From: a virus
Virus record (IMG/VR): IMGVR_UViG_3300045747_000420
Location: 1 to 32,676 of that record
Length of the DNA: 32,676 nt
Strand: one strand, 5' to 3'
The position numbers were made by a program, and so were the translations under genes. Below the pieces are notes generated by a model. The model was not told where the DNA came from. It saw only the letters and a program-made list of their open reading frames with translations, and made no database searches. Position 1 is the first letter of the stretch. Each line of letters begins with the position of its first letter. Positions 20,485-28,137 of the stretch are shown one piece after another.

Positions 20485-22410
20485 ATGACACAGAAAAAAA
20501 TAAAACTTGCCCCACAAGCCCGCAGCATCACACTCGACCGTGCCGCCGTCCAGCAAGACAGCCGCACCATCTCTCTGGCCTTTGCCAGCGAGCAGCCGGT
20601 CGAACGCTACTGGGGCATAGAAATACTCGATATGTCACCCGGAGCCATGCGCACCGGTCGCATGAAATCAGGAGCACCGCTGTTGTGTGACCACGACACC
20701 TGCTGTCAAGTCGGCATCGTCGAAGATATCTCTCTCGGAACGGACCGCGTGGCGCGGGCCGATGTACGCTTTGGGAAAAGCGCACGGGCCGAACAGGAAT
20801 ATCAGGACGTCATCGACGGCATCCGCACCAACGTCAGCGTCGGCTATATCATCCACGAGATGCAGGCCGAATCTGAAAAAGACGGCATCACCACCTGGCG
20901 TGTCATCGACTGGGAGCCATACGAAATCAGCATGGTGTCAGTCCCGGCAGACTACATCGCCAGCGGCGTGGGTCGTTCTGTGGAAGAGCGGGAAATCAGC
21001 ATCACCGTCAACGTCACCGCAATCGATGAATCAGAAACAACGGAAAATGAAATAGAAACCGAAACCGCAGTAAGTGATCCCACATCAACCGAAACAGAGG
21101 AGAGAAAACCCATGGAACCCAACATCCAGGAAGAAAGAAACGCCGCCCGCAAAGAAGCCCAGACCGAAGTCCGCGAAATTCTCGCCATCGCCAGCAAACG
21201 TCCCGACGTCCTCATGGATGCCGCCCGTGAATTCATCACCACCGGTAAAACTCTGGACGAATTCCGCACCTTTGCCATGGAGCGCCTGTTCGATGCCAAA
21301 CCTGTCCAGGTCTCGGCAGAAATCGGTCTCAATGACAAAGAAGCACGCTCCTTCAGCATCCTGCGTGCCATCAATGCCATGGCCAACCCGAATGACCGCA
21401 ACGCACAGGCAGCAGCCGCCTTTGAACTTGACTGCTCCCGCTCCGTTGAAGGCATCCTGCGCAAAGCACCGCAGGGCTTCTACATCCCCATGGATGTCCA
21501 GAAACGTGACCTGACTGTCGGCACTGGCAACGCCGGTGGATACACCAAGCAGACCGATGTCCTCGGCGGATCGTTCATCGAAATGCTGCGTAACCGCATG
21601 ATGACTCAGCGTATGGGTGCCACGGTCCTTTCCGGCCTTGTCGGCGATATCGCCATCCCCGGCCAGTCCGGTGGCGCAACAGCATACTGGGTGGCTGAAA
21701 ACACCGCCGTCACCAAAAGCCAGCAGACCATCAGCCAGGTTGCCATGGCCCCAAAAACTGTTGGAGCCTTCACCGACGTCAGCCGCAAGCTGCTCAACCA
21801 GTCCAGCATCGACATCAACAACCTGGTCCAGTCTGATCTTGCCAAAGTTCTGGCGCTGGCCATTGACGTCGCAGCACTGCACGGCCCCGGCACCGGCAAC
21901 GCACCGACCGGCATTGCAGCCACCGCAGGCATCGGCTCTGTAGCCGGTGGCACCAACGGTGCCGCACCAACCTTTGCCAACATGATCAGCCTCTGGTCAG
22001 AAGTCGCCATCGACAACGCCGATCTCGGCAGTCTCGGCTTCCTCACCAACAGCAAAGCCATCGGCAAACTCATGTCCACGCAAAAAGTGGCCACCTACGG
22101 CAACGACTTCATCGTCAACGCCTTCCCGGATGTCAACGGCTTCACCAACATCCACGGCATGCGCGCCGGTGTTTCCAATCAGGTCGCCTCCAACCTGGTC
22201 AAAGCCGCTTCCGGTGCTGTCTGCTCCGCCATCTTCTTCGGCAACTGGGCAGACCTGCTCATCGGTCAGTGGGGCGGACTTGATGTCCTGGTCGATCCGT
22301 ATACCGGTGGCGCAGCTGGTACCGTTCGTGTGCGCGTACTGCAGGATGTCGACATCGCCGTCCGTCATGCTGAATCCTTCTCCGCCATGCTCGATGCACT
22401 GACAACCTGA
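20485..22410 (+). CDS. Fused prohead protease and HK97-fold major capsid protein
   Basis: 641 residues. The N-terminal domain (about 10-170) is an HK97-type S78 prohead protease: L-L-C-D-H70-D and N-V-S118-V-G-Y carry the catalytic His and Ser. A Glu/Thr-rich linker (about 175-215) leads to a helical delta-like scaffold segment (about 215-300), then the HK97-fold major capsid domain (about 340-641) with G-Y-T-K-Q-T, G-D-I-A-I-P, T-D-V-S-R-K-L-L-N-Q-S and R-V-R-V-L-Q-D-V-D-I-A-V-R-H. The protease would cleave the fusion during head maturation. An internal start at 21112 may also give the capsid alone. AAGGAG precedes the ATG. Confidence 0.92.
   Translation: MTQKKIKLAPQARSITLDRAAVQQDSRTISLAFASEQPVERYWGIEILDMSPGAMRTGRMKSGAPLLCDHDTCCQVGIVEDISLGTDRVARADVRFGKSARAEQEYQDVIDGIRTNVSVGYIIHEMQAESEKDGITTWRVIDWEPYEISMVSVPADYIASGVGRSVEEREISITVNVTAIDESETTENEIETETAVSDPTSTETEERKPMEPNIQEERNAARKEAQTEVREILAIASKRPDVLMDAAREFITTGKTLDEFRTFAMERLFDAKPVQVSAEIGLNDKEARSFSILRAINAMANPNDRNAQAAAAFELDCSRSVEGILRKAPQGFYIPMDVQKRDLTVGTGNAGGYTKQTDVLGGSFIEMLRNRMMTQRMGATVLSGLVGDIAIPGQSGGATAYWVAENTAVTKSQQTISQVAMAPKTVGAFTDVSRKLLNQSSIDINNLVQSDLAKVLALAIDVAALHGPGTGNAPTGIAATAGIGSVAGGTNGAAPTFANMISLWSEVAIDNADLGSLGFLTNSKAIGKLMSTQKVATYGNDFIVNAFPDVNGFTNIHGMRAGVSNQVASNLVKAASGAVCSAIFFGNWADLLIGQWGGLDVLVDPYTGGAAGTVRVRVLQDVDIAVRHAESFSAMLDALTT
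21097..21114 (+). promoter_or_regulatory. Internal ribosome site and start for capsid alone
   Basis: GAGGAGAG (21097-21104) lies 7 bases before an in-frame ATG (21112), which is Met210 of the fusion, exactly at the linker between protease and scaffold-capsid. Initiation here would give a 432-residue scaffold-capsid product in excess over the protease fusion, the same logic as the nested C/Nu3 genes of lambda. Confidence 0.55.
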
Positions 22411-22418
22411 TCCTAACC

Positions 22419-22440
22419 GGGGCGGGGTAACTCCCGCCCC
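22419..22440 (+). terminator. GC-rich hairpin after the capsid gene
   Basis: GGGGCGGG (22419-22426) pairs perfectly with CCCGCCCC (22433-22440) around a 6-base loop. No T run follows, so it is either a weak terminator or an mRNA stabilising/processing hairpin that keeps capsid expression above that of the genes downstream. Confidence 0.6.
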
Positions 22441-22461
22441 CTACCCACTGCGAGGTTATGT

Positions 22462-22728
22462 ATGAAATTAAAGAGTCTACGAAATATGCTGGTCGATGGC
22501 CGCCACGTTGACGAAGGCGAAATCTTCGAAACCGGTGTCGACAATACCGCCCGCGTCATTGCCATGCGTAAAGCCGTACCCTGCGCAGACGATGAAGCTG
22601 ATGCACAGGCCGCTGCTGATGCACAGGCCGCTGCTGATGCACAGGCCGCTGCTGATGCACAGGCCGCTGCTGATGCACAGGCCGCTGCTGATGCCGAAGC
22701 CGCTGCCAAAACCGGCAAGAGCAAATAA
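22462..22728 (+). CDS. FI-like head protein with Ala-rich repeat tail
   Basis: 88 residues. The first 45 residues resemble the C-terminal domain of lambda gpFI and related short post-capsid proteins (M-L-V-D-G-R-H-V-D-E-G-E-I-F-E, then A-R-V-I-A-M-R-K-A-V). Residues 47-82 are six copies of D-A-Q-A-A-A, encoded by perfect 18-bp repeats, forming a long acidic helix; the last four residues are basic. gpFI helps terminase release from the filled head. Its place directly after the capsid gene agrees. The stop overlaps the next ATG. Confidence 0.6.
   Translation: MKLKSLRNMLVDGRHVDEGEIFETGVDNTARVIAMRKAVPCADDEADAQAAADAQAAADAQAAADAQAAADAQAAADAEAAAKTGKSK
22600..22707 (+). repeat. Tandem 18-bp repeat coding DAQAAA
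   Basis: Five identical copies of GATGCACAGGCCGCTGCT start at 22600, 22618, 22636, 22654 and 22672, followed by one diverged copy at 22690. Identity at third codon positions shows recent expansion; copy number is likely to vary between isolates or assemblies. Confidence 0.95.
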
Positions 22729-23030
22729 TGCAGTTCTCCCCTGACGATATGGACTCGATCCTCAGTGCCGTCGGTGAATCCATCCAGATCACCGACGGCC
22801 TGGCGGTCAAAACCATCACCGGCAAGTTCCGCAAGAACTTCCAGTCCGTATCGCCGTATGAAACCACCGTCGGCATTCTGCTCCCGGCCTTCACCTGCAA
22901 AACAGCAGACATGGCCGGGGTCAGTAATGCCGCCGTATTCCGCATCCAGTCCGTAGACTACAAACTGGATGGCAAACCCGAAGAGCAGCCCAGCGGGTTC
23001 ACCCTTGTCAAACTGGGACTTAAAAAATGA
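22728..23030 (+). CDS. Head-tail joining protein, FII-like
   Basis: 100 residues starting in an overlap with the upstream stop. The compact beta-rich pattern (I-T-D-G-L-A-V-K-T-I-x-G, Y-E-T-T-V-G-I-L-L-P-A-F, then V-F-R-I-Q-S-V-D-Y-K-L-D-G and F-T-L-V-K-L-G-L) matches the size and strand order of lambda gpFII and similar phage connector proteins (117 residues in lambda). It would bind the gpW-portal ring and receive the tail. In lambda the next gene is Z; here the U-like gene follows directly with a 4-base overlap. Confidence 0.7.
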   Translation: MQFSPDDMDSILSAVGESIQITDGLAVKTITGKFRKNFQSVSPYETTVGILLPAFTCKTADMAGVSNAAVFRIQSVDYKLDGKPEEQPSGFTLVKLGLKK

Positions 23031-23497
23031 GCGTAGCCGATCAGCTTGACACATACATCCGAGCCCAGCTGCAGAAGATCCTTACCGGGCAGAGTATCAC
23101 CCTGTTCGGAGGCACGGTCTACAGCTTCCGCACCAACGCCGGGCGGCTGGTAGACAAGCAGCTCGAATACACCGAGCACCCGGACGACATGCCCGCCCTG
23201 GTCTTCTACAGCGGCAAAAACACCAGCACCACCGAAAACGCCGAGCTGGGCATGGAAAACCACCTGCAGGAAATCAGCATCGAAGGCTTTATCGCCTCCG
23301 ACAAGGCCGGCACCGAAGGCGACGATCTCCGGCTCGACATCGCCGCCGCCATCAAAGCCGATCCCTGGTGGGGCGGTCTGATCATGGACATGCAGGGTTT
23401 CGAAACCGACACCGCCATCCAGATCGGCGACGAAGTCTTCACCGTCGTCAAAGTATCTTTCACCGTACTGTACACCGCCCCTTACGGGTCTGAATAA
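23027..23497 (+). CDS. Tail terminator, gpU-like
   Basis: 156 residues. The pattern of an N-terminal helix (R-A-Q-L-Q-K-I-L), a beta-sheet with central L-E-I-S-I-E-G-F-I-A-S, an I-A-A-A-I-K-A-D helix with D-P-W-W-G-G-L, and a final strand E-V-F-T-V-V-K-V-S-F-T-V-L-Y matches phage tail terminators (lambda gpU, 131 residues), which cap the tube at the head-proximal end. Position between FII-like and tail tube genes agrees. It starts in a 4-base overlap with the preceding gene. Confidence 0.65.
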   Translation: MSVADQLDTYIRAQLQKILTGQSITLFGGTVYSFRTNAGRLVDKQLEYTEHPDDMPALVFYSGKNTSTTENAELGMENHLQEISIEGFIASDKAGTEGDDLRLDIAAAIKADPWWGGLIMDMQGFETDTAIQIGDEVFTVVKVSFTVLYTAPYGSE

Positions 23498-23503
23498 ACC
23501 GTA

Positions 23504-23640
23504 TTAAACACAGAGACACAGAGGACACCGAGAAAATCAAAGGCAAAACTTAGGGGTAAATCAAAATCTTTTTTTTGACGTACCCATAAAGATTCAGGTT
23601 TCAGGTTTTCCTCTGTGTTCTCTGTGCCTCTGTGTTTAAC
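23504..23640. repeat. Long inverted repeat of CTCTGTG/CACAGAG words
   Basis: The left arm (23504-23536) is built of ACACAGAG words; the right arm (about 23607-23640) is the near-complement made of CTCTGTG words, about 33 bases each with few mismatches. Inside, a shorter GGGTA/TACCC pair is present. It fills the 162-base gap between tail terminator and the next small gene. I recall such CACAGAG-rich palindromes as common dispersed repeats in environmental bacterial genomes. It contains no gene. Confidence 0.8.
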
Positions 23641-23659
23641 CCGTTTTTAAGGAGTTTTT

Positions 23660-23821
23660 ATGAACAAGCTCATAACCGTCATAGGCAAAGACGATCTCGG
23701 CCACTCATGGAAGTTCGGCCAGATCATCAAGGGGCAGGAATACAGCATCGAAGAGGAAGACTTCACCGACCAGCTGTTTGAACTCCCCTCCACAAAATCA
23801 ACTAAAGGAGGGTCTGAATAA
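23660..23821 (+). CDS. Small protein before the tail tube gene
   Basis: 53 residues from ATG 23660 with AAGGAG (23649-23654) upstream; the TAA overlaps the tail tube ATG (TAATG). N-terminal V-I-G-K-D-D-L-G-H-S-W-K-F-G and E-E-E-D-F-T-D-Q-L-F look like a small beta/helix protein. Short genes in this place occur in many siphovirus genomes; function unknown. Coupled with the tail tube gene. Confidence 0.55.
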   Translation: MNKLITVIGKDDLGHSWKFGQIIKGQEYSIEEEDFTDQLFELPSTKSTKGGSE

Positions 23822-24882
23822 TGGGACTCAACGGAGCAGAAATAGTATATGCACTCAAAAAAGCCGGCACCTGGGGCACCGCAGTCGCTGCCGTTGCCGG
23901 TGACGGATTCATGGGCCTGCCGGCAAGCTTAGACCCCGACAACGAACTGATCGTCGATGATAGCCTCGGGCAGTTCTTCGTCACCGATGCCACACCCGGA
24001 GCAACCAAGCTCGAACCGACCGTCAGCGGCTACCTGCGCTACAATGATGACGTCGTGCTCTCCATGCTGGCCGCCGTCATGGGTACCGCCGGAGTACCGG
24101 TCACCCACTCCGCCGGTACGCTTTCCAAGGATCACGTCCTCAAAGTCGCCAAGAATACCGACGGCCTATTTTTCACTCTGGCCGCCAAGATCGGCACCGG
24201 CTTTGTCGAAGAGGTCCCCAGCTGGAAGATCGCCAAATGCGTGCTCACCTTCGAAACCGGAAAGCCGGTCCAGTTTGCCTTCTCCGGTCCCGGCAATGAT
24301 CTGGTCGCCGACTCCACCGTCAACACCCTCACCACGTTCCTCAGCGTCACCATCCTGGAGCCTGCCAACCGCGCCTACATGGGGCAGGTCGTCGCCCGCA
24401 TCAATGACGCATCAGGCATCGCCCTGGCTGTAGGCGATAAAGTCGGAGCTTCCAAGATCGTCGTCACACTCGAGCGCAAGCTCACCGGCGTCTATGGCTC
24501 CTACGTCGATTCCATCGGCCGCGACCTGATCGACGAACCGACTAACGACGGACTCTGGACCGGCAGCGTCTCCATTACCCTGCCGCGCCTCAAAGACAAC
24601 ACCGGCCGGCTCAAGATCAAAGGCAACACCAGCCGCAAGATGGACATCACCGTCACCGGCCCGATCATCGAAGGGGCCATCCCATACCTGTTCCTGTTTC
24701 AATTCCCGAACCTCAAGCCCAAAAAGAACAGCAACCCGCACAAGCAGGGCATTCTCGACAATACCTGGGACTTCGAGATCCTCGGCGCTACAGCGGCACC
24801 AACCGGCATGGCCGGCATCACTGACCCGTTGTGGATCACCCTCACCAACAAGATCACCACCGATCTGCTGGTCGGGCCGTAA
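23821..24882 (+). CDS. Major tail tube protein
   Basis: 353 residues. It begins M-G-L-N-G-A-E-I-V-Y-A-L-K-K-x-G-T-W-G-T, the common start of large phage tail tube proteins, followed by two beta domains: one at about 30-190 (S-G-Y-L-R-Y-N-D-D-V-V, then K-C-V-L-T-F-E-T-G-K-P-V-Q-F-A-F) and one at about 195-350. It forms the stacked rings around the tape measure. Lambda gpV is shorter (246), but duplicated-domain tube proteins of this size are known. Its gene precedes the tail chaperones, as in lambda. A strong hairpin terminator follows. Confidence 0.75.
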   Translation: MGLNGAEIVYALKKAGTWGTAVAAVAGDGFMGLPASLDPDNELIVDDSLGQFFVTDATPGATKLEPTVSGYLRYNDDVVLSMLAAVMGTAGVPVTHSAGTLSKDHVLKVAKNTDGLFFTLAAKIGTGFVEEVPSWKIAKCVLTFETGKPVQFAFSGPGNDLVADSTVNTLTTFLSVTILEPANRAYMGQVVARINDASGIALAVGDKVGASKIVVTLERKLTGVYGSYVDSIGRDLIDEPTNDGLWTGSVSITLPRLKDNTGRLKIKGNTSRKMDITVTGPIIEGAIPYLFLFQFPNLKPKKNSNPHKQGILDNTWDFEILGATAAPTGMAGITDPLWITLTNKITTDLLVGP

Positions 24883-24890
24883 AAAACAAC

Positions 24891-24920
24891 ACCCCTCTCC
24901 TTTACCAGGAGAGGGGTTTG
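24891..24920 (+). terminator. Strong hairpin after the tail tube gene
   Basis: ACCCCTCTCCT (24891-24901) pairs perfectly with AGGAGAGGGGT (24907-24917), 11 bp with a 5-base loop, preceded by a run of A and followed by TTT. It can act as an intrinsic or partial terminator that keeps the tail tube mRNA more abundant than the chaperone and tape measure genes. Confidence 0.7.
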
Positions 24921-24943
24921 AATGACATCTCAGGGAGAGCATA

Positions 24944-25330
24944 ATGAACGGTTTCGACGTATCAACCATCCGCAGTTCCGAAGACCTGGCCGTCTGGGTC
25001 GAATACAACGATCAGGTATCCGTGCTGCTGCGGCACATCCCCCGTGAAAAACTGGCCGGTATATTCAAACAGGCCACACGCACCACCTGGGATAAAAATC
25101 ACCAGCCCGAAACCACCATCGACAATATCAAATACGGCGAGCTGGTCGGAGAAGCAGCAATAGCAGACTGGGCAGGTCTGGTCGATGGCGAAGAGCCGTT
25201 CCCCTGCACCAAAGAAAACAAAGCCCTGCTGATGCGCAAATGGGGCAACTTTGCCAAGTTCGTATCAGACCTGTCCTCCGATCTGGACCGTCTGATCGAA
25301 TCCGAGCAGGATGCCGTAAGAAAAAACTGA
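24944..25330 (+). CDS. Tail assembly chaperone G-like (zero-frame product)
   Basis: 128 residues from ATG 24944 with AGGGAG upstream. Position between tail tube and tape measure, size, and helical composition are those of lambda gpG, a chaperone that coats the tape measure during tail assembly and is absent from virions. The C terminus (K-N-stop) lies in the heptamer A-AAA-AAC (25321-25327), directly before TGA 25328-25330. A -1 slip there continues into the T-like frame, producing the extended protein. Confidence 0.8.
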   Translation: MNGFDVSTIRSSEDLAVWVEYNDQVSVLLRHIPREKLAGIFKQATRTTWDKNHQPETTIDNIKYGELVGEAAIADWAGLVDGEEPFPCTKENKALLMRKWGNFAKFVSDLSSDLDRLIESEQDAVRKN

Positions 25331-25653
25331 TCGAACACCTGCGGGCTGTCAGAGACTACCCAAAGGTGAACTGCAGGGATTGTCTGGCCGCGCAAGAGCT
25401 GGACGACATCCTGCCGGCCTGCAAAACAGATGAAGGCTGCCTGATACCTCCGCTGCTGCCGGATGCGGCCCGCGTGATGGAAATCAGGGACCGGCTGATC
25501 AGACTGCACCGGCTCAAGATCGGCCCCGAAATACTCAGGATCTACAGCGCCACCCGCCGTGATCTGGAACTGATGGCCCTCGCGGAAGACGAACTGAACG
25601 AGAAAGGAGACACCGAAGATGGCAATGGACCTGAAATGGATGTTGAGTGCTGA
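24944..25653 (+). CDS. Tail assembly chaperone GT-like, by -1 frameshift
   Basis: At the heptamer A-AAA-AAC (25321-25327) the two tRNAs can re-pair one base back, and translation continues with CTG-ATC-GAA in the -1 frame to the stop at 25651-25653. The product is about 236 residues: 128 from frame zero and 108 from the extension. The extension has four Cys (N-C-R-D-C and a later C-x6-C, about residues 146-168), maybe zinc binding, and a helical end. A frame from ATG 25240 covers the extension but its N-terminal 30 codons are only a shadow of the G-like gene. Slippery sites in this location are conserved in long-tailed phages. Confidence 0.8.
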
Positions 25654-27709
25654 TGACAAAGCCTCTCCGGTATTCGACAAACTCAAGGGTTCTGCCACCG
25701 AAGCCGCCAAAGGTGTAGAAGGTGCCTTCACCGGTGCCATGGGCAAGTTCAACCTGCTCACCGGGGCCGTCTCTGCCATGATGACCGTCGCTGCAGGCGG
25801 AGCTTTCAGCAAGGTCATCAAAGAAACCGTCGCCTGGACCGGCGAAGCGGTATCCCTCTCCAAGGCCCTCGGCATCACCACACAGGCCGCATCCGTCCTC
25901 AACCTCGCCCTGGGTGACGTCTACCTCTCCAAAGAAACCATGCTCGCCGGTGCCGGTCGGATCGCCAAAACCCTCAAGACCGAAGAAGAGGCATTCCAGA
26001 AACTCGGCGTCGCCACCCGTGACCAGTCCGGACATTTCCGCTCCACACTCGAAATCATGACTGATGTCAATACCAAGCTGGGCACCCTGCGCGAAGGCAC
26101 CGACCGCAACATCGCCGGCATGTCGATCTACGGCAAAAGCTGGGGAGAGCTCGGCGGACTGATCAAGCTGAACAGTGATGTCATGAAAGATGCCGAAGAA
26201 AAAGCCAAGCGCCTCGGGCTCGAAGTCGGCGAAGAGAGCGTCAAAAACGCCAAAAAATACAAAGCCGCGCTCAACGACATCGAAGACGTCGGTAAATCCC
26301 TCGCCGTCAGATTCGGAACCGTCCTGCTCCCCGCCCTGGTCAAGGTCGGGGCCTTCCTCGGCAACAACGGCCCGGTGCTGTCCGATGCCTTCCGCTGGTC
26401 GCTCAATGCCCTCGGATTCTCCGTCAAGACACTGGGAGAGTGGCTCGGCCTGATGGGGTACCGCGCCGTCACCTTCGGAGCAATCCTCAAATCGGCACTG
26501 ACCGGAAATTTTGCCGATGCCAAGCGCGAATACGCCAACTTTGTCGCCGCCGGAGATGACTTCAACAAGCGCACAAAAGAGCGCTGGGGCGCAGACTGGG
26601 GCAAAGACGCCGACATCACCAGCAAAGCCATCAAGGGTGATCAACTCCCCACCGACTTCACCGCCAAAGCCGACGCCGATGCCGCCGACAAGAAAGTCAA
26701 GATCTGGAAAGACGCTGCTGTAAAGATCGTCAATGGCGAACTGGACTCACTCAAGAAACGGCTCGACCAGGAGAAAGAACATCTTAAAAAAGTACAGTCG
26801 CTTTATGAAGAGCATGTCAAAGAGCTGGATACCTTCCGGGAATCCGCCCAGAAAATAAAAGACAAGATCACCGCCCGCAATAAAACCGCAGCCGATGATG
26901 CGCTGGCCGCCAGCCGGATCGGCGAAGACAGCTATCAAAAATACTTCCGTCAGCAGGCCGAGCTGCAGACCGAAATGAACGACCTCGAGAACAGCCCCGG
27001 ATGGTCATCCAAAAGCATCATCGAAAAGGCCGAAAAATACAACGACCTGATCGACAAAGCCAAAACCTACGCCGACACCGTCAAGACAGGGGCCGTCGAA
27101 AATGTCAGCGCCCAGGATGCCGAGCGCAACTTCCTGATTGTCAAAGAATCCGCCGAAGCCAGCATCAACAGACTGCTCGGCACGCAGGAACAGCAGCTTT
27201 TCGACAATACCGTCAAGCTCGATGAGTCCGTAGAAAAACAGCAAAAGGTTGTCACCTTGCTGGAAAACCAGAACCTCAAACTAGAGGCCATGAAAAAGAA
27301 CATCGAAGCCATCACAGACAAAGACGTCAACATCAACATCGTCGTCACCGGCATGGAACAGCTCAGCAAGATCCAGGCTGTCATGAATGGCGGCACCTCC
27401 ACCGTATTCAACCGGCAGCAGGGTTTATCGGCCAGCGAATACTACCAGCAGGGCGATTCCATGTACTGGGGCGATGGATCATATGCAGGTCCGGCGTATG
27501 CCCGTGGAACGGATTACGTCCCGGCCGATGGCCCGGCCTACCTGCATAAAGGCGAAGCCGTCATCCCGGCAGCCCAGAATACCGGCGGCGGCAATGTCAC
27601 CGTCCCCAATATCAACGTCTATGTCCAGAACGGCGACTCCAAAGAGATCGCACGCAACGTCTGGCCCGAAATCCAGAAGCTGCAGACCCGTTACCGGAGC
27701 GCCACATAA
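25619..27709 (+). CDS. Tail tape measure protein
   Basis: 696 residues from ATG 25619 (AAGGAGA upstream), overlapping the GT extension end. Features: a hydrophobic Gly/Ala/Met segment (about 40-65), a long Ala-rich helical region, strong coiled coils (about 370-460 and 540-570), and a C-terminal block with Y-A-R-G-T-D-Y-V-P-A-D-G-P-A-Y-L-H-K-G-E-A-V-I-P-A-A, a typical ending of tape measure proteins. At about 0.15 nm per residue a tail of roughly 100 nm is predicted, assuming the usual relation. It sets tail length and goes into the host envelope at DNA injection. Confidence 0.88.
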   Translation: MAMDLKWMLSADDKASPVFDKLKGSATEAAKGVEGAFTGAMGKFNLLTGAVSAMMTVAAGGAFSKVIKETVAWTGEAVSLSKALGITTQAASVLNLALGDVYLSKETMLAGAGRIAKTLKTEEEAFQKLGVATRDQSGHFRSTLEIMTDVNTKLGTLREGTDRNIAGMSIYGKSWGELGGLIKLNSDVMKDAEEKAKRLGLEVGEESVKNAKKYKAALNDIEDVGKSLAVRFGTVLLPALVKVGAFLGNNGPVLSDAFRWSLNALGFSVKTLGEWLGLMGYRAVTFGAILKSALTGNFADAKREYANFVAAGDDFNKRTKERWGADWGKDADITSKAIKGDQLPTDFTAKADADAADKKVKIWKDAAVKIVNGELDSLKKRLDQEKEHLKKVQSLYEEHVKELDTFRESAQKIKDKITARNKTAADDALAASRIGEDSYQKYFRQQAELQTEMNDLENSPGWSSKSIIEKAEKYNDLIDKAKTYADTVKTGAVENVSAQDAERNFLIVKESAEASINRLLGTQEQQLFDNTVKLDESVEKQQKVVTLLENQNLKLEAMKKNIEAITDKDVNINIVVTGMEQLSKIQAVMNGGTSTVFNRQQGLSASEYYQQGDSMYWGDGSYAGPAYARGTDYVPADGPAYLHKGEAVIPAAQNTGGGNVTVPNINVYVQNGDSKEIARNVWPEIQKLQTRYRSAT

Positions 27710-28134
27710 TGCCCGCCACCTTCACACATAGCGGTGGCAGCATCACCTTCACCCGCACACCACAGCGGCCCGATCGGTCGCTCGATGTAATCCAGCCGGC
27801 CCGCACATCCGCTGGCGGCTCACGCTTTGGTTTCGCCCATACCATCATCAACCAGGCAATCAGATTGCGCCTCCGGCTCACCACCGCCGAAAAAAACGCC
27901 CTGCTGGCCTTTTTCAACAGCACCGTCAAGGGCATGTCCGAAGTCTTTATCTACACCGACCCGATGGGCAACGCCCAGTCAGTCCGCTTTGGCACACCCC
28001 GCCTTAATGGCCTGCGGGAAAAAGCCTACGACAGCTGGGAAATCACCGTAGCACTGCGGATCTTCGGTGGGGATTGGCTCTGGCCATCAGGCGACACCCT
28101 GCTCTGGTCCAACGGCGACACCATGGGAGTATAG
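27709..28134 (+). CDS. Distal tail protein (tail tip, M/DUF-like)
   Basis: 141 residues; the ATG overlaps the tape measure stop. Beta-rich with pattern F-T-H-S-G-G-S-I-T-F, then L-R-L-R-L-T-T-A-E-K-N-A-L-L-A-F-F-N-S-T and F-I-Y-T-D-P-M-G. A short beta domain with a central helix and an F-x-Y-T-D-P-x-G hairpin fits distal tail ring proteins placed right after tape measure. In lambda gpM holds this position; family identity not certain. Confidence 0.6.
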   Translation: MPATFTHSGGSITFTRTPQRPDRSLDVIQPARTSAGGSRFGFAHTIINQAIRLRLRLTTAEKNALLAFFNSTVKGMSEVFIYTDPMGNAQSVRFGTPRLNGLREKAYDSWEITVALRIFGGDWLWPSGDTLLWSNGDTMGV

Positions 28135-28137
28135 CAA

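Noticed and set aside
22600-22707. CRISPR-like array
   Set aside because: Repeats are contiguous 18-mers without spacers and in frame with a coding sequence.
25240-25653. Independent gene starting at ATG 25240
   Set aside because: Its first 30 codons lie wholly inside the G-like chaperone gene and no ribosome site precedes it; the slippery heptamer explains the frame as a -1 extension.
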